A DNA stretch of 31,072 nt from CAZJRB01 sp964547995 (lineage in GTDB: Bacteria; Planctomycetota; Planctomycetia; Pirellulales; Thermoguttaceae). Shown here piece after piece: positions 16,556 to 25,213 of this stretch (within the stretch, counting starts at the first letter, position 1; the number at the start of each line of letters is the position of its first letter). The DNA is taken from the NCBI GenBank assembly GCA_964547995.1, contig CAZJRB010000093.1:1-31072 (forward strand), read 5' to 3'. A program made the position numbers and the translations under genes. The notes beneath the pieces are model-generated. The model was given only the letters and a program-made list of their open reading frames with translations, was not told the origin of the DNA and made no database searches.

Positions 16556-16608
16556 AAGGTATGCTCAGTGTTGTCGTGTGCTCCGCAAGTCCTTGGGGGC
16601 GACCGAGG

Positions 16609-16724
16609 AATAACTTTCCGGTTTGGATTGAAAGTAGGGGGCAGGTGCCCCCGGCACTTGGCTCGTTCGGTTATGGGCCGGGGGCAGGTGCCCCCTCCTT
16701 TATTCCTGAATCCGGCAAGTTATT
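16609..16724. repeat. Inverted-repeat-bounded element with two GGGGGC palindromes
   Basis: AATAACTTTCCGG (16609-16621) and CCGGCAAGTTATT (16712-16724) are inverted copies with one mismatch. Between them are two copies of GGGGGCAGGTGCCCCC, at 16637-16652 and 16680-16695. The second copy, with its flanks (16673-16706), matches the repeat at 5496-5529. It sits in the only sizeable gap downstream of MoxR in the cluster. Confidence 0.7.
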
Positions 16725-16737
16725 TATCGGCCGCCCC

Positions 16738-17640
16738 TTACGTGGATGTTGCCAAGGCATTCCCTCGCGACAGCAGACCCAAAAACGAATCCTCGAACGG
16801 CTCATCGGTCGTCCAGGGAAAATAGTCGATCTTGCGTCGCGTGCAGGTCCGCCGCAGGTCATCCATATACTCGCCAAACGCCTTGCGGTACTGGGCCAGC
16901 TCCCGTTTGGTCATCCAGATGCGGCGGACTTCGTGTGTCTCGACGTCGACCAGCCGGATTTCGCCTTCCAACTCGGGGTGCATCTCCATCGGGTGCAGGA
17001 CATGGACCACGTGTGTTTCGGCGGGCCAGCGCGTCGCCTGGACGATCGCCTCGCCCGATATGTCCGGCGAACGGCCGAACAGGTCCGAGACCACGAAGAC
17101 CAGTCCCCGCCGGTCGCGGCTTGGCCGGAACTGCTTCAGCGACCCGACCAGATCGGTCACGCCGCCGAACTCCAGGCCCGACATCTGCTGCAACAGCAGA
17201 TGGACGTGGCCCTGTCCCTTCAGCGGCTGCGTCTCGCGCCGGAGGTCCTCGCCGAGACTGAGGATCGAAACGCGGTGCTGGTTCATCAGGGCCAGGTAGG
17301 CCAAGGCCACCGCCAGGCGCAGGCCCGCCACCCGCTTCTCGCGGTACGGCTCGATCATCGAACGGCTCCGGTCGACCAGGATGTGGACGTGAAACTCCTG
17401 GATCTCCTCGAACACGCGGATGAAGGTCTTGTTGAGCCGGGCCAAGAGCCGCCAGTCGATCGCGCGGAAGTCGTCGCCGGGCGTGTAATGCCGGTGGTCC
17501 TTGAATTCCCGCGTGAACCCCGACGCCGGAGTCGCTTGCATACCGCGCTTCTGCAACTGGCGGCGCTTGCGCAACTTGAAGAAGAGCGTCCGCAGCCGCC
17601 CGAGGAACTTCGCGTCAAACAGCTCGGGATCATGGGCCAT
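16738..17640 (-). CDS. DUF58 domain-containing protein
   Basis: A 300-residue soluble protein. It has the DUF58 signature YTPGDDFRAIDWRLLAR (52-68). A VWA-like fold follows, with the MIDAS-type motif ILVDRSRSM at Asp90 and later FVVSDLFGRSPD. DUF58 proteins nearly always sit beside MoxR ATPases and are thought to be their partners or clients, as MoxR is encoded upstream here. The start codon at 17640 lies inside the end of the giant TPR gene, an 11-base overlap that suggests coupled translation. No membrane segment is evident, so a cytoplasmic location is likely. Confidence 0.92.
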   Translation of the reverse strand: MAHDPELFDAKFLGRLRTLFFKLRKRRQLQKRGMQATPASGFTREFKDHRHYTPGDDFRAIDWRLLARLNKTFIRVFEEIQEFHVHILVDRSRSMIEPYREKRVAGLRLAVALAYLALMNQHRVSILSLGEDLRRETQPLKGQGHVHLLLQQMSGLEFGGVTDLVGSLKQFRPSRDRRGLVFVVSDLFGRSPDISGEAIVQATRWPAETHVVHVLHPMEMHPELEGEIRLVDVETHEVRRIWMTKRELAQYRKAFGEYMDDLRRTCTRRKIDYFPWTTDEPFEDSFLGLLSRGNALATST

Positions 17641-20600
17641 CGGCTTTTGGCTCCGTGGTGACGGGTTTCTGCTCCGTGGAGACTGGTTTCGGTTTGGCGG
17701 CTTTCTGCGTTGTCAGGGCAATCACGCGCGTGGGCGTCGCCGTTACATACAACACGCCCCGGTCTGCGCACCCGGCCGGCTCAAGCGGAGCCTGCACATT
17801 CGGATATTGGCCCGGATAACCGCCCCGGTAACCGCCCCCGTAGTGAGGCTGCCCGTAATGGCTGTAAACGACATAGCCCCGCTGGATGGCCGATCGCGCT
17901 GCCGCCGAACCGGATGCGTTGGCCGTCGGTCCCGACAAACCCACCTCCGCCGGCCAGGGGAACTGAAAGATTCGCTGCGCGGTGCGGGCATGAACACCTA
18001 TCATTCCCTCTTGTCCGACGATGTACACCACTAACCCGTCGACCAGCGCATAAACCGGCATTTTCCGGAGGGAATCGCCTACATGATGCGACTGCAACGC
18101 ACCGGTGGTCACGTCCACCAATTGCAGCGTGGAGCCGGAAAGGAAACACGCAGTGCGCCCCGCCATTCCGACGAACTGCCCGCCCACGGAAATCTGCTTT
18201 CCCGCAAGCGGCAGATCGGTCCGGATGATCCGAAGGCCGGATTGGTCCAACAACAGCAGCCGCTCGCCGATCAGAATTCCCCGCCGCATTCCACCTTGGC
18301 CGGCCATCGAAGCCCAGGCTACGGCCGACGATGTCAGACGCATCGGATTGTTCGACGCAATCCGCCCGTTCCCCCGCGGTTGAAGATAATCCACACAGGG
18401 AACTTGCCGAGCCGCTCCGCCAGGGCCATGACCGTAGCTCCACCTTCCATGACGGCTGAAGCCGCCGTAATAGGGGGGATTCGATGGTGGACGGGACGCC
18501 GGGAAAGCGGACGACCCGCTGAGCTTGACCGGAAAGCACCGCACCCGCAACGGCTCGAACGACCACTCGATCTCGCCGCTTTCGGCGTCGACGACGGCCG
18601 TCTTCGAACCGTAGATCAACAACCGTCCGCCGGAAAGGCTCGCGCCCGAATTGTACGGGTTCAACTGGAAAGGTTTTGCGTCCGGGAGCGTATGATCCCA
18701 GACGATCTTGCCGGTCGCCGGATCGATCCTCGTCAACGTGGCGGAAACCGGGTCGCAAGTGAGCACCTTCCCATCGACGAGGAAGATCGCAACGGGAACC
18801 TGCCCGCGGGCCTTTGGCGCCGCGCCGGTTGCGCCGACGTCCGCGCTCCAGAGCAGCCGCCCGTCCTCGGCCGCGTAGCAATCGACCTGGCCGAATCCGG
18901 GCGCGTAGAATCGCTTGCCGCCGTCAAAGACGGGGGCCCACCGCGTGGCAGACCCTCCTGTTTCGACCGAGTACTTCCGCAACAGCTTGCCGCTGGCCGC
19001 GTCAACGTAGTGCAACGTGCGCCCCGCATCGGCAATCAGCACCCGGTCCTCTGCCAGCGGGATGATGGCCGTCACCAGGCTGCCGGCGTCGAAGACCCAC
19101 TTGACGCGGAACCGGCCCAGCGGTCCCTGCTGCCGGCCGGGGCGTAAGCCGTGTGCTGGCCCGGGCGCGGCGGTCAGCAGCTTGCAGGCATGATCCAGCG
19201 AGACGCTCAACCCGTCGGGGAAGACGATCCTCACTGGTTCGGGCGCCTCGGGGGTCTTCGGTGTTTTTGCTGTCTTGGGTTTACGTGCCGCTCCCACGCC
19301 TGCACTTACCAAGGACATGACGGTCTGCTGATCGTGATGGCTGAGTGTCTGTAACGGTATCTGGAGTTCGGTCCCGTCGCCTTCCTTCAACGTCACAACC
19401 GCAGCCGTCAACGAGACGAATTCCGCCTGGATCTGGAACTGCCCCGCCAAATCGCTCCACGTACGCATGGTGCTTTTAGGTTTGTCGCCCTTGCTCGCAT
19501 CGCTGGGAAGATGGACGCGGGCCGCCATCTTGCGGAGTTCCGCGATTGCCTCGTCTCGGGCCTTCTCGCGCCCCAGACGGTTCAACAAGTACGCCCGAAC
19601 CCAGGCGCCCCAAAGCCACTGCTGGTCGTTGCCGGCGATTCGCTCGGCGGAGTCGACCAGCGCCAGGGCCTCTGCCAGCGATGCCTTATCGCCGTCGACC
19701 AACTCCGTAGCAATGCTCCGCCAGTAGGAGTCGGCCAGGTGGCCTTCCAGTAAGTTGCGGGTTTCGTCGGCTAGTTCCATCTTGTCGACCCCGGCCAGGA
19801 GCCGGCGGATCGCGGTCCGCAGCCCGGCTTCGTCACCCGTGGTGGCCAGGGCCCCCAGCCACCGCTCCCAATGCCCGCGGTTCGTCGGATCCAAGTCGAC
19901 CAGGCGCCTCAAGAGGGACTGAAATCGATTGGGCAATTCGATCGGTTGACCATCGGGACCGTAGCCAATGTGGCTGCCGGCGTATTGCCGAATAAGCGGC
20001 AGCAAAGAAACCAACAAGGCGGGATCGTCGATCTTCGCGATGTCGATGTGTTCCAGTTCCTGGACCGCCAGGTCGGGCCGCTCCTCTTTGACGTGCAACA
20101 GCGCCAGGCGGAGCCGGCATTCGTCGGCCAGCTTGGGATCTTCCTCGGCCCACTGTTTCAAATGTTCTTTGAGTTCCGCGGTGCGGGTGCGGTCCCTGTC
20201 CAATATGGCAACCAGCTCGCGCCGCAGCCGCAGCCGGAAGGGTTTTGGCGGGTTGTCGCCCAGGTCGCCCTGCAACATGACGGCCGCTTCGGCCGGCTGC
20301 CCATTGGCCGTTGACGTGGCGATGAACGCGAGCCGGCGCTCCAGACGCCGCTCGGTCCACTCGAGCGGCTCCTCGTCGAGCCGGACTTGCTCGGTCTTGA
20401 GGAACTCCTCGACGCTGTCGAAGGTATCGTGGAACGCGACGGCCGCCTCGAGCCATCGCCGGTAACGGGCGCCGGTGTCGGCCAGCTTGCGACACGCCTC
20501 GATCAGCTCCCGGCCCTTGTGAACTTCCCCCAACCGCTGCTGGACGCCCAGGAGCACCAGCCTCAGTTCGAGGTTCTCCTTCTCCTGCTCGATACGGCCT

Positions 20601-22234
20601 GTCAGTGCGGCCTTCGCTTCGAGGAACATGCCCTGTTCGATCATAAACTGGACCATGTCCAAAAGGTTTTCCAGATCGGCCTTTTTCGAGATGGTCTTGG
20701 CGAGAACTTTCCGGGACTCCTCGCGCCGGTCCATGGCGAGGCAAGTTTCGGCCAGCTCGCGCCGGATATCGAGGCGTTGCGGGGCCCACTCGACCGCACG
20801 GCGGAACAACTCGGCGGCGCCGGGCATGAGCCCCATCCCTCGCAGAAACCGTGCCATCTGAAGCGTCTGCACCAAACGATCGGCCACCGGCAGCGTCTCC
20901 GTCGCGCCGGTGAACTTCGCCAGCGCCTCCTCGGGGCGTTCGAGCACGTAGAGCGTCTTGACCAGCTCGAGCATCAGGTCGTCGCGGTGCGGCTGGGCCT
21001 CGATCCGCCGGGTCAGATATTCCTCGCGCCCGACGTCGTCGCGGAGCCGGTCGAGCATCTCGAGCGTCTGCTTCTCGATCTGTTCCGATTTCGGGATTCG
21101 CTTGCCGCCTTCCAGCAGCACCTGAAGCGCCTTGCGGCGGAACTGCAACCCGGCAAGGATCTGGGCCAGATCGAGCACGGCCGCCTCGTCGCGCGGGCGC
21201 CGGTCCACGCGTTGCCGGGCGTCCCGGATCATCGCTTCGCGTTCCTGCTGCGACTCCACCATCGCCAGCCGCCGCCGCACGATCTCCGGCCGGCGCCAGT
21301 AATCGGCCGTCAGTTTTCCCAGCAGGCGGTCAAGACGCGCAGCCGCCTCTTTCATCCGCTTCAGTCCCACTTCCGCGGTGACCGCTTCCAGTTCGAGACT
21401 GACCATGACTTCCGGGCTCGGCGGCTCGGGCATCTCCTTCCCAAGCAACTCCAGGGCCAGTCCGTAAAACTTGAACCGGATCATCTTGCGAGCGACTTCC
21501 AACTGGGCCGACGGCGTATCGACCATGCCCACCAGCACGCGGAGGTGCTTCTCGGCCAATGGGCGGCGATCGCCGAGCACGGCGATGGGGAGTAAGGCGT
21601 CGAGCCAGGCGATCTTGACGTTCGGATGCGCCTGCAACTCGATGGCCTGATCGAGTTGGTCGAGGGCCTTCGGATTGTGCCTGCCTTGAAGGACTTCGAA
21701 GAGCAAGTAGTGCAGATACGCGTCTTGGGGAAACTGGGCGACGGCGTCGCGGGCGGCGTGGAGCGCTTCCGGATCGCCGGTTGCCGCCAGGAGACGCACC
21801 AGCACGGTCCGCGCCTTGACGTCGGCGGGATACTGCGCCAGATGGGTCCGGTACATTGCCAGCAATCGGTCGACCTTGCCGGCGCTGCGGTACATTGCCA
21901 GCAGCCGGTCCAAGGGCGCCGCCAGGGTCGGATCGCGGTGCAAGGCAGTGCGAAGCGGCAGGGACGCAGCCTCGATGTCCTTCGGCGGCTTGGGGGCGGA
22001 TTCATCGTCCTGCGCCGCGCCCGCGGCTGCCAGAAGCAAAACGCAAGCGGCCGCAGCGCAAAAATATAAAGCCGCGACCGGCGGCCGCGACCGGCAACAT
22101 AAAGCCGCGACCGGTGGTCGCGCCCGGCGAATCGAAAACGCCGCGTTTTGCGAGAGATTGACACGCGCTAACCACGCTCTGGCGAGCGTAGCTACAGTTT
22201 TCAGACAAGGCCCGGCGTGCCTGCTTCGGTTCAT
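17630..22234 (-). CDS. Giant TPR-SHD1-PQQ propeller protein
   Basis: A 1534-residue protein. Residues 1-53 are partly encoded by mobile repeats (KTVATLARAWLARVNLSQ, and RPPVAAL twice). A hydrophobic segment at about 54-73 (FCAAAACVLLLAAAGAAQ) looks like a signal peptide or anchor. Residues about 80-900 are helical repeats of TPR type. An SHD1 (Sla1 homology) domain lies near 920-975 (RTWSDLAGQFQIQAEFVSL, LSHHDQQTVMSL). From about 1040 to 1500 there is a PQQ-like beta-propeller with blades such as LHYVDAASGKLLRKY, DCYAAEDGRLLWSADVG and TRIDPATGKIVWDHTLP. A Gly/Tyr-rich stretch and a Lys/Pro/Thr-rich tail end it. The start ATG overlaps the moxR stop as ATGA. The likely role is an exported scaffold; no enzyme activity is claimed. 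Confidence 0.82.
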   Translation of the reverse strand: MNRSRHAGPCLKTVATLARAWLARVNLSQNAAFSIRRARPPVAALCCRSRPPVAALYFCAAAACVLLLAAAGAAQDDESAPKPPKDIEAASLPLRTALHRDPTLAAPLDRLLAMYRSAGKVDRLLAMYRTHLAQYPADVKARTVLVRLLAATGDPEALHAARDAVAQFPQDAYLHYLLFEVLQGRHNPKALDQLDQAIELQAHPNVKIAWLDALLPIAVLGDRRPLAEKHLRVLVGMVDTPSAQLEVARKMIRFKFYGLALELLGKEMPEPPSPEVMVSLELEAVTAEVGLKRMKEAAARLDRLLGKLTADYWRRPEIVRRRLAMVESQQEREAMIRDARQRVDRRPRDEAAVLDLAQILAGLQFRRKALQVLLEGGKRIPKSEQIEKQTLEMLDRLRDDVGREEYLTRRIEAQPHRDDLMLELVKTLYVLERPEEALAKFTGATETLPVADRLVQTLQMARFLRGMGLMPGAAELFRRAVEWAPQRLDIRRELAETCLAMDRREESRKVLAKTISKKADLENLLDMVQFMIEQGMFLEAKAALTGRIEQEKENLELRLVLLGVQQRLGEVHKGRELIEACRKLADTGARYRRWLEAAVAFHDTFDSVEEFLKTEQVRLDEEPLEWTERRLERRLAFIATSTANGQPAEAAVMLQGDLGDNPPKPFRLRLRRELVAILDRDRTRTAELKEHLKQWAEEDPKLADECRLRLALLHVKEERPDLAVQELEHIDIAKIDDPALLVSLLPLIRQYAGSHIGYGPDGQPIELPNRFQSLLRRLVDLDPTNRGHWERWLGALATTGDEAGLRTAIRRLLAGVDKMELADETRNLLEGHLADSYWRSIATELVDGDKASLAEALALVDSAERIAGNDQQWLWGAWVRAYLLNRLGREKARDEAIAELRKMAARVHLPSDASKGDKPKSTMRTWSDLAGQFQIQAEFVSLTAAVVTLKEGDGTELQIPLQTLSHHDQQTVMSLVSAGVGAARKPKTAKTPKTPEAPEPVRIVFPDGLSVSLDHACKLLTAAPGPAHGLRPGRQQGPLGRFRVKWVFDAGSLVTAIIPLAEDRVLIADAGRTLHYVDAASGKLLRKYSVETGGSATRWAPVFDGGKRFYAPGFGQVDCYAAEDGRLLWSADVGATGAAPKARGQVPVAIFLVDGKVLTCDPVSATLTRIDPATGKIVWDHTLPDAKPFQLNPYNSGASLSGGRLLIYGSKTAVVDAESGEIEWSFEPLRVRCFPVKLSGSSAFPASRPPSNPPYYGGFSRHGRWSYGHGPGGAARQVPCVDYLQPRGNGRIASNNPMRLTSSAVAWASMAGQGGMRRGILIGERLLLLDQSGLRIIRTDLPLAGKQISVGGQFVGMAGRTACFLSGSTLQLVDVTTGALQSHHVGDSLRKMPVYALVDGLVVYIVGQEGMIGVHARTAQRIFQFPWPAEVGLSGPTANASGSAAARSAIQRGYVVYSHYGQPHYGGGYRGGYPGQYPNVQAPLEPAGCADRGVLYVTATPTRVIALTTQKAAKPKPVSTEQKPVTTEPKADGP
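22066..22122. repeat. Triple GCCGCGACCGG repeat inside the giant gene
   Basis: GCCGCGACCGG occurs at 22071-22081, 22084-22094 and 22104-22114. The first and third lie within identical 16-base copies of ATAAAGCCGCGACCGG. The third continues into a perfect hairpin, CGCGACC-GGT-GGTCGCG (22106-22122). Read on the minus strand it encodes RPPVAAL twice. Confidence 0.75.
22146..22205. repeat. Copy of the guaA-surE REP-like repeat, within coding sequence
   Basis: This stretch contains CCACGCTCTGGCGAGCGTAG (22172-22191) and flanks TTTTGCGAGAGATTG and GTTTTCAGAC. These match 5426-5488 in the same orientation. It encodes the KTVATLARAWLARVNLSQ segment of the giant protein's N-terminus. Confidence 0.8.
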
Positions 22235-23277
22235 GCGGCCCCCTTTGCCGGCGTGGGAACGGCCTCGAGGATTTCGTCGATCAGCGCATCGACGTCGACC
22301 TGTTCCGCTTCGCCTTCGAAGTTCAGGATCACGCGATGCCGCAGGGCCGGTTTGGCGACCTGGTGGATGTCCTCGACGGCGACGGCCGTCCGCCCGGCCA
22401 GTAGGCAGTACGCTCTGGACGCCCGGACTATCGCCTGCACCGCCCGGGGGCTGGCGCCGTACGAGACAAAACGCCCGACCGACGACCCCGGCTTGCCGGT
22501 GTCGGGATGCGTGGCCAGCACCAACTCGGCAATGTACTTTAACAAAGGTTCCGCCACGGGCACGCGGGTGAGCAGTTCCTGCAGCTCGATGATCTCCTCA
22601 CCGCGCATCACCACGTCGACCTCCGTCCCCTTGAAGCCGGTGGTCCGCCGCGAGATCTCCATCAGGTCGTCCGCATCCGGGAAGGGAACGTGGATTTTGA
22701 AGAAGAAACGGTCGAGCTGTGCTTCGGGCAGCGGGTACGTTCCCTCCATTTCGATCGGGTTCTGCGTGGCCATGACGAAGAAGGGCGCCGGCAGCTCAAA
22801 CCGCTCGCCGCCGGCCGTCACGCCGCGCTCCTGCATGGCTTCGAGCAAGGCCGCCTGCGTCTTCGGCGTCGCGCGGTTGATTTCGTCGACCAGCAGGAGG
22901 TGGTGGAATACGGGGCCCTTCTCGAAGCGGAATACCCGTCGACCGCTTTCCTCCTCGCTGATGATATGCGTACCGATCACGTCGGCCGGCATCAGGTCGG
23001 GCGTACACTGGATGCGGCCGAACGTCAACCCCACGATCCGCGACAGCACGTTGACCAGGTAGGTTTTTCCCAGCCCGGGTACACCTTCCATCAGGACGTG
23101 CCCTTGGGAAAAGACGGCCACCAGCACGTCCTGGATTAGTTGGTTGTGGCCGACAATGGCGAGTTGCATCTCGGTCACAAGCCGCTGGAACCGGGTCTGG
23201 AAGTCTTCGATCTCCCGTTCGAACTCCTCGATGGTTGGTTCCATACGTTCACTCGGGTTTTTTGACGGGTTGTTCAA
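22231..23277 (-). CDS. MoxR-family AAA+ ATPase
   Basis: A 348-residue ATPase. It has Walker A GVPGLGKT (65-72), Walker B LLLVDEINRA (Asp131, Glu132), sensor 1 FVMATQNPIE and GTYPLPEAQLDRFFF with the arginine finger region. A C-terminal lid follows (SPRAVQAIVRASRAYCLL). MoxR ATPases act as chaperone-like assembly or metal-insertion factors together with VWA proteins. Two starts are possible. TTG 23277 has GAGGAG eight bases before it and overlaps the upstream gene. ATG 23244 lies five bases after that gene's stop and has only a weak ribosome binding site. The conserved part begins after both. It is the likely energy-using member of the cluster. Confidence 0.95.
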   Translation of the reverse strand: MNNPSKNPSERMEPTIEEFEREIEDFQTRFQRLVTEMQLAIVGHNQLIQDVLVAVFSQGHVLMEGVPGLGKTYLVNVLSRIVGLTFGRIQCTPDLMPADVIGTHIISEEESGRRVFRFEKGPVFHHLLLVDEINRATPKTQAALLEAMQERGVTAGGERFELPAPFFVMATQNPIEMEGTYPLPEAQLDRFFFKIHVPFPDADDLMEISRRTTGFKGTEVDVVMRGEEIIELQELLTRVPVAEPLLKYIAELVLATHPDTGKPGSSVGRFVSYGASPRAVQAIVRASRAYCLLAGRTAVAVEDIHQVAKPALRHRVILNFEGEAEQVDVDALIDEILEAVPTPAKGAA

Positions 23278-25213
23278 CGATTTGTCTCCTCAGTGCGGTG
23301 AAGTATCGCAGGACCTGCTCGCGGCGGGACAGCGGCAGGGGCTCTTCGGCCAGCGCAGCTTCTTCGGTCTTGATGAAATCGATCGCCAGTTCCCGGGCGG
23401 ATCGCTTGGTCTCTTCGCGATGTGGTCCTTTTTCGATCCGGCGTAGCCGGGAAGGCCCCTCGCCGGAGATTTGGGCGTTGACCAGCGCGGTGTTGGTCGC
23501 TTCAAAGGGTTTGGTGGCCGTGTTGCCGTAGGGGGCGGTGCCGTGTCCGGCGAAATGCCCGCCAACTCCGGCATCCATCCCGCCCGGCGACATACTTTGT
23601 CCTTGTCCTTGCCCCATACCTTGACCTTGCCCCATGCCTTGACCTTGCCCGGTTCCGGGAATCGGGGTTTGTCCGCTGCCGGGCATTTGCCCGGCCCCGG
23701 GCATCTGCCCACCGCCGGGTTTTTGGCCTGCGCCGGGGATGGCCGCTTGGGTTCCCGGGACGGGCGCCTGGCCTTGGCCGGGCATCAGCATGCGGGGGGC
23801 TCCCGGTTTCGGTTGTCCGGGTTTGCTACCGGGGACCGGGGCGGCGCCTGGCTTGTTCTGCGGATTTTTCCCGGCGGGCTGGGGCACGAAGAGTTGCGTG
23901 GTGCCGGCTTGGGCAAGTTGTGCCTGGGGCGTGCCGGCCAGCCGCTGCTGGAGTGCCGCGTTGGCCGCCTTCAGTTGAGCGGCCCCCAGTTGCCGCAAGC
24001 CGGTCGGCGGAGTGGCAAGCCGCCGGACCGCCGCGGGCCGCTGGCCAAAGATCTGTTGGCCCGCGTTGCGGAGTTGTTTCGTAAGCTGCTGTAGTTGGCG
24101 TTTGGCCTGCTGCCGCTGCCGGATCTTCTGAAAGTGTTTGGCGAGTTTCGAGAACTGCTTCGAGGCCAGGGCCGGCTTCTTGGCTTGAAGCCCTTGATGG
24201 GCCTGTTGGAGGTGCTTTCCGACGACGCTCTGCCGGTCGGCTCTGTTGGCTGCCTCGAGCGATTTCTTCAGCGCCTGCTCGATCCGCTTGCGCTGTTCCA
24301 GGGAGAGGTTTTTCTGTTTGAGCAGCCGTTCGAGCTTTCGCGATTCCTCGCCGGCTTTTTCCAGGTCCTTCGCCCGGACGGCCGATGCGAAATCGGTCGT
24401 GTCGGCGTGCCGCTCCAGCTCGGCGAGCATTTTGGACGAAAGCATTTCTCCTTCGGGCACGTCCAGCGCATCGGCCAGCTTCTCGGCCTCGTGGGCCCTT
24501 TGCTCCAGTTCCGCAAGGACGTCGCTGCGGGTCTCCCGGTTGAGGTTGCGGAGTTTCTCGGCGGTTTCGTCGAGCGAGGCCTCGAGCTTCTTCAACTCCT
24601 CTTCTTCCTCTTTGGTGAGTTCCTGGTTCACGTCGTGCAGCTCCGGCCGCTGGTCGAGCGTCGCGGCGACCTCGACGGCGCCCGCCCGGGCTTCGTCTCC
24701 AACGGGCAGTTCGACCACGTCGGTCGGGGCGGCCAGCAACAGGCCGGCCAACGCCACGAACGCGGTAGGTAGTATCCAGGCGCGGTGGACCAGCGAAATC
24801 GGCAAATCGCGGGGCATCGACGGCAGGTCCCGCTCCAGCCGCCTCGCGGCCCGGGCAAGGTGCAACCGCTCGCCGACCGACGGTTTCTCCTCCGCCTCGA
24901 AACAATAAGCCGAGGTGAACATCTCGCTGCGGCCGGCCCTCTCGTCCCAGACTGCCAGCGCCGCAACCGCCGACGGGCGCCGCAGCCACGCGCAAGCCGC
25001 TGTCGCCAGGAGCCACAGGAGCACGATCAGCACCGCCGCCGTGGTGTCGATCCAGTAGATCCCGCGCATCCAAATCACCACCGCCAGCACGATGGCCGCC
25101 ATATAGACGGCCGGCGCACTGCGGCCCAGCCACCGGAGCCACTGCGCTAAGACGAGCCGGCGGACAACGCGCCGCGAGACCCATCCAAAGTCATTCTTGC
25201 TGCGGGCATTCAT
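23249..25213 (-). CDS. Membrane coiled-coil protein with Gly/Gln/Pro-rich region
   Basis: A 654-residue protein not assigned to a named family. Membrane segments lie at about 34-49, 57-76 and 145-163. After them come long charged helices (about 190-400; KEEEEELKKLEASLDETAEK, LERLLKQKNLSLEQRKRIEQ) predicted to form coiled coils. A low-complexity region at about 430-560 is rich in Gly, Gln, Pro and Met with tandem GQGQGM units. A conserved-looking C-terminal part ends RREQVLRYFTALRRQIVEQ. The layout resembles DUF4175-like membrane proteins found near MoxR clusters, but this is a guess. Its ATG overlaps the stop of the upstream gene by ATGA, and its end overlaps the TTG start of moxR. Confidence 0.82.
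   Translation of the reverse strand: MNARSKNDFGWVSRRVVRRLVLAQWLRWLGRSAPAVYMAAIVLAVVIWMRGIYWIDTTAAVLIVLLWLLATAACAWLRRPSAVAALAVWDERAGRSEMFTSAYCFEAEEKPSVGERLHLARAARRLERDLPSMPRDLPISLVHRAWILPTAFVALAGLLLAAPTDVVELPVGDEARAGAVEVAATLDQRPELHDVNQELTKEEEEELKKLEASLDETAEKLRNLNRETRSDVLAELEQRAHEAEKLADALDVPEGEMLSSKMLAELERHADTTDFASAVRAKDLEKAGEESRKLERLLKQKNLSLEQRKRIEQALKKSLEAANRADRQSVVGKHLQQAHQGLQAKKPALASKQFSKLAKHFQKIRQRQQAKRQLQQLTKQLRNAGQQIFGQRPAAVRRLATPPTGLRQLGAAQLKAANAALQQRLAGTPQAQLAQAGTTQLFVPQPAGKNPQNKPGAAPVPGSKPGQPKPGAPRMLMPGQGQAPVPGTQAAIPGAGQKPGGGQMPGAGQMPGSGQTPIPGTGQGQGMGQGQGMGQGQGQSMSPGGMDAGVGGHFAGHGTAPYGNTATKPFEATNTALVNAQISGEGPSRLRRIEKGPHREETKRSARELAIDFIKTEEAALAEEPLPLSRREQVLRYFTALRRQIVEQPVKKPE
23585..23730 (-). 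repeat. Short tandem repeats encoding GQGQGM / PGSGQ-type units
   Basis: Repeated CCTTGACCTTGCCCCAT-like units encode GQGQGM runs. Next to them are repeated GGGCAT-TTGCCCGG-like units encoding PGAGQMPG. The tract lies inside the coiled-coil protein and is likely to vary in length between strains. Confidence 0.65.

Noticed and set aside
14645..16825. Plus-strand open frame of 726 codons opposite the BatA/VWA gene
   Set aside because: It mirrors the real minus-strand gene, is rich in Arg, Gln, His and Gly, and has no domain or ribosome binding site.
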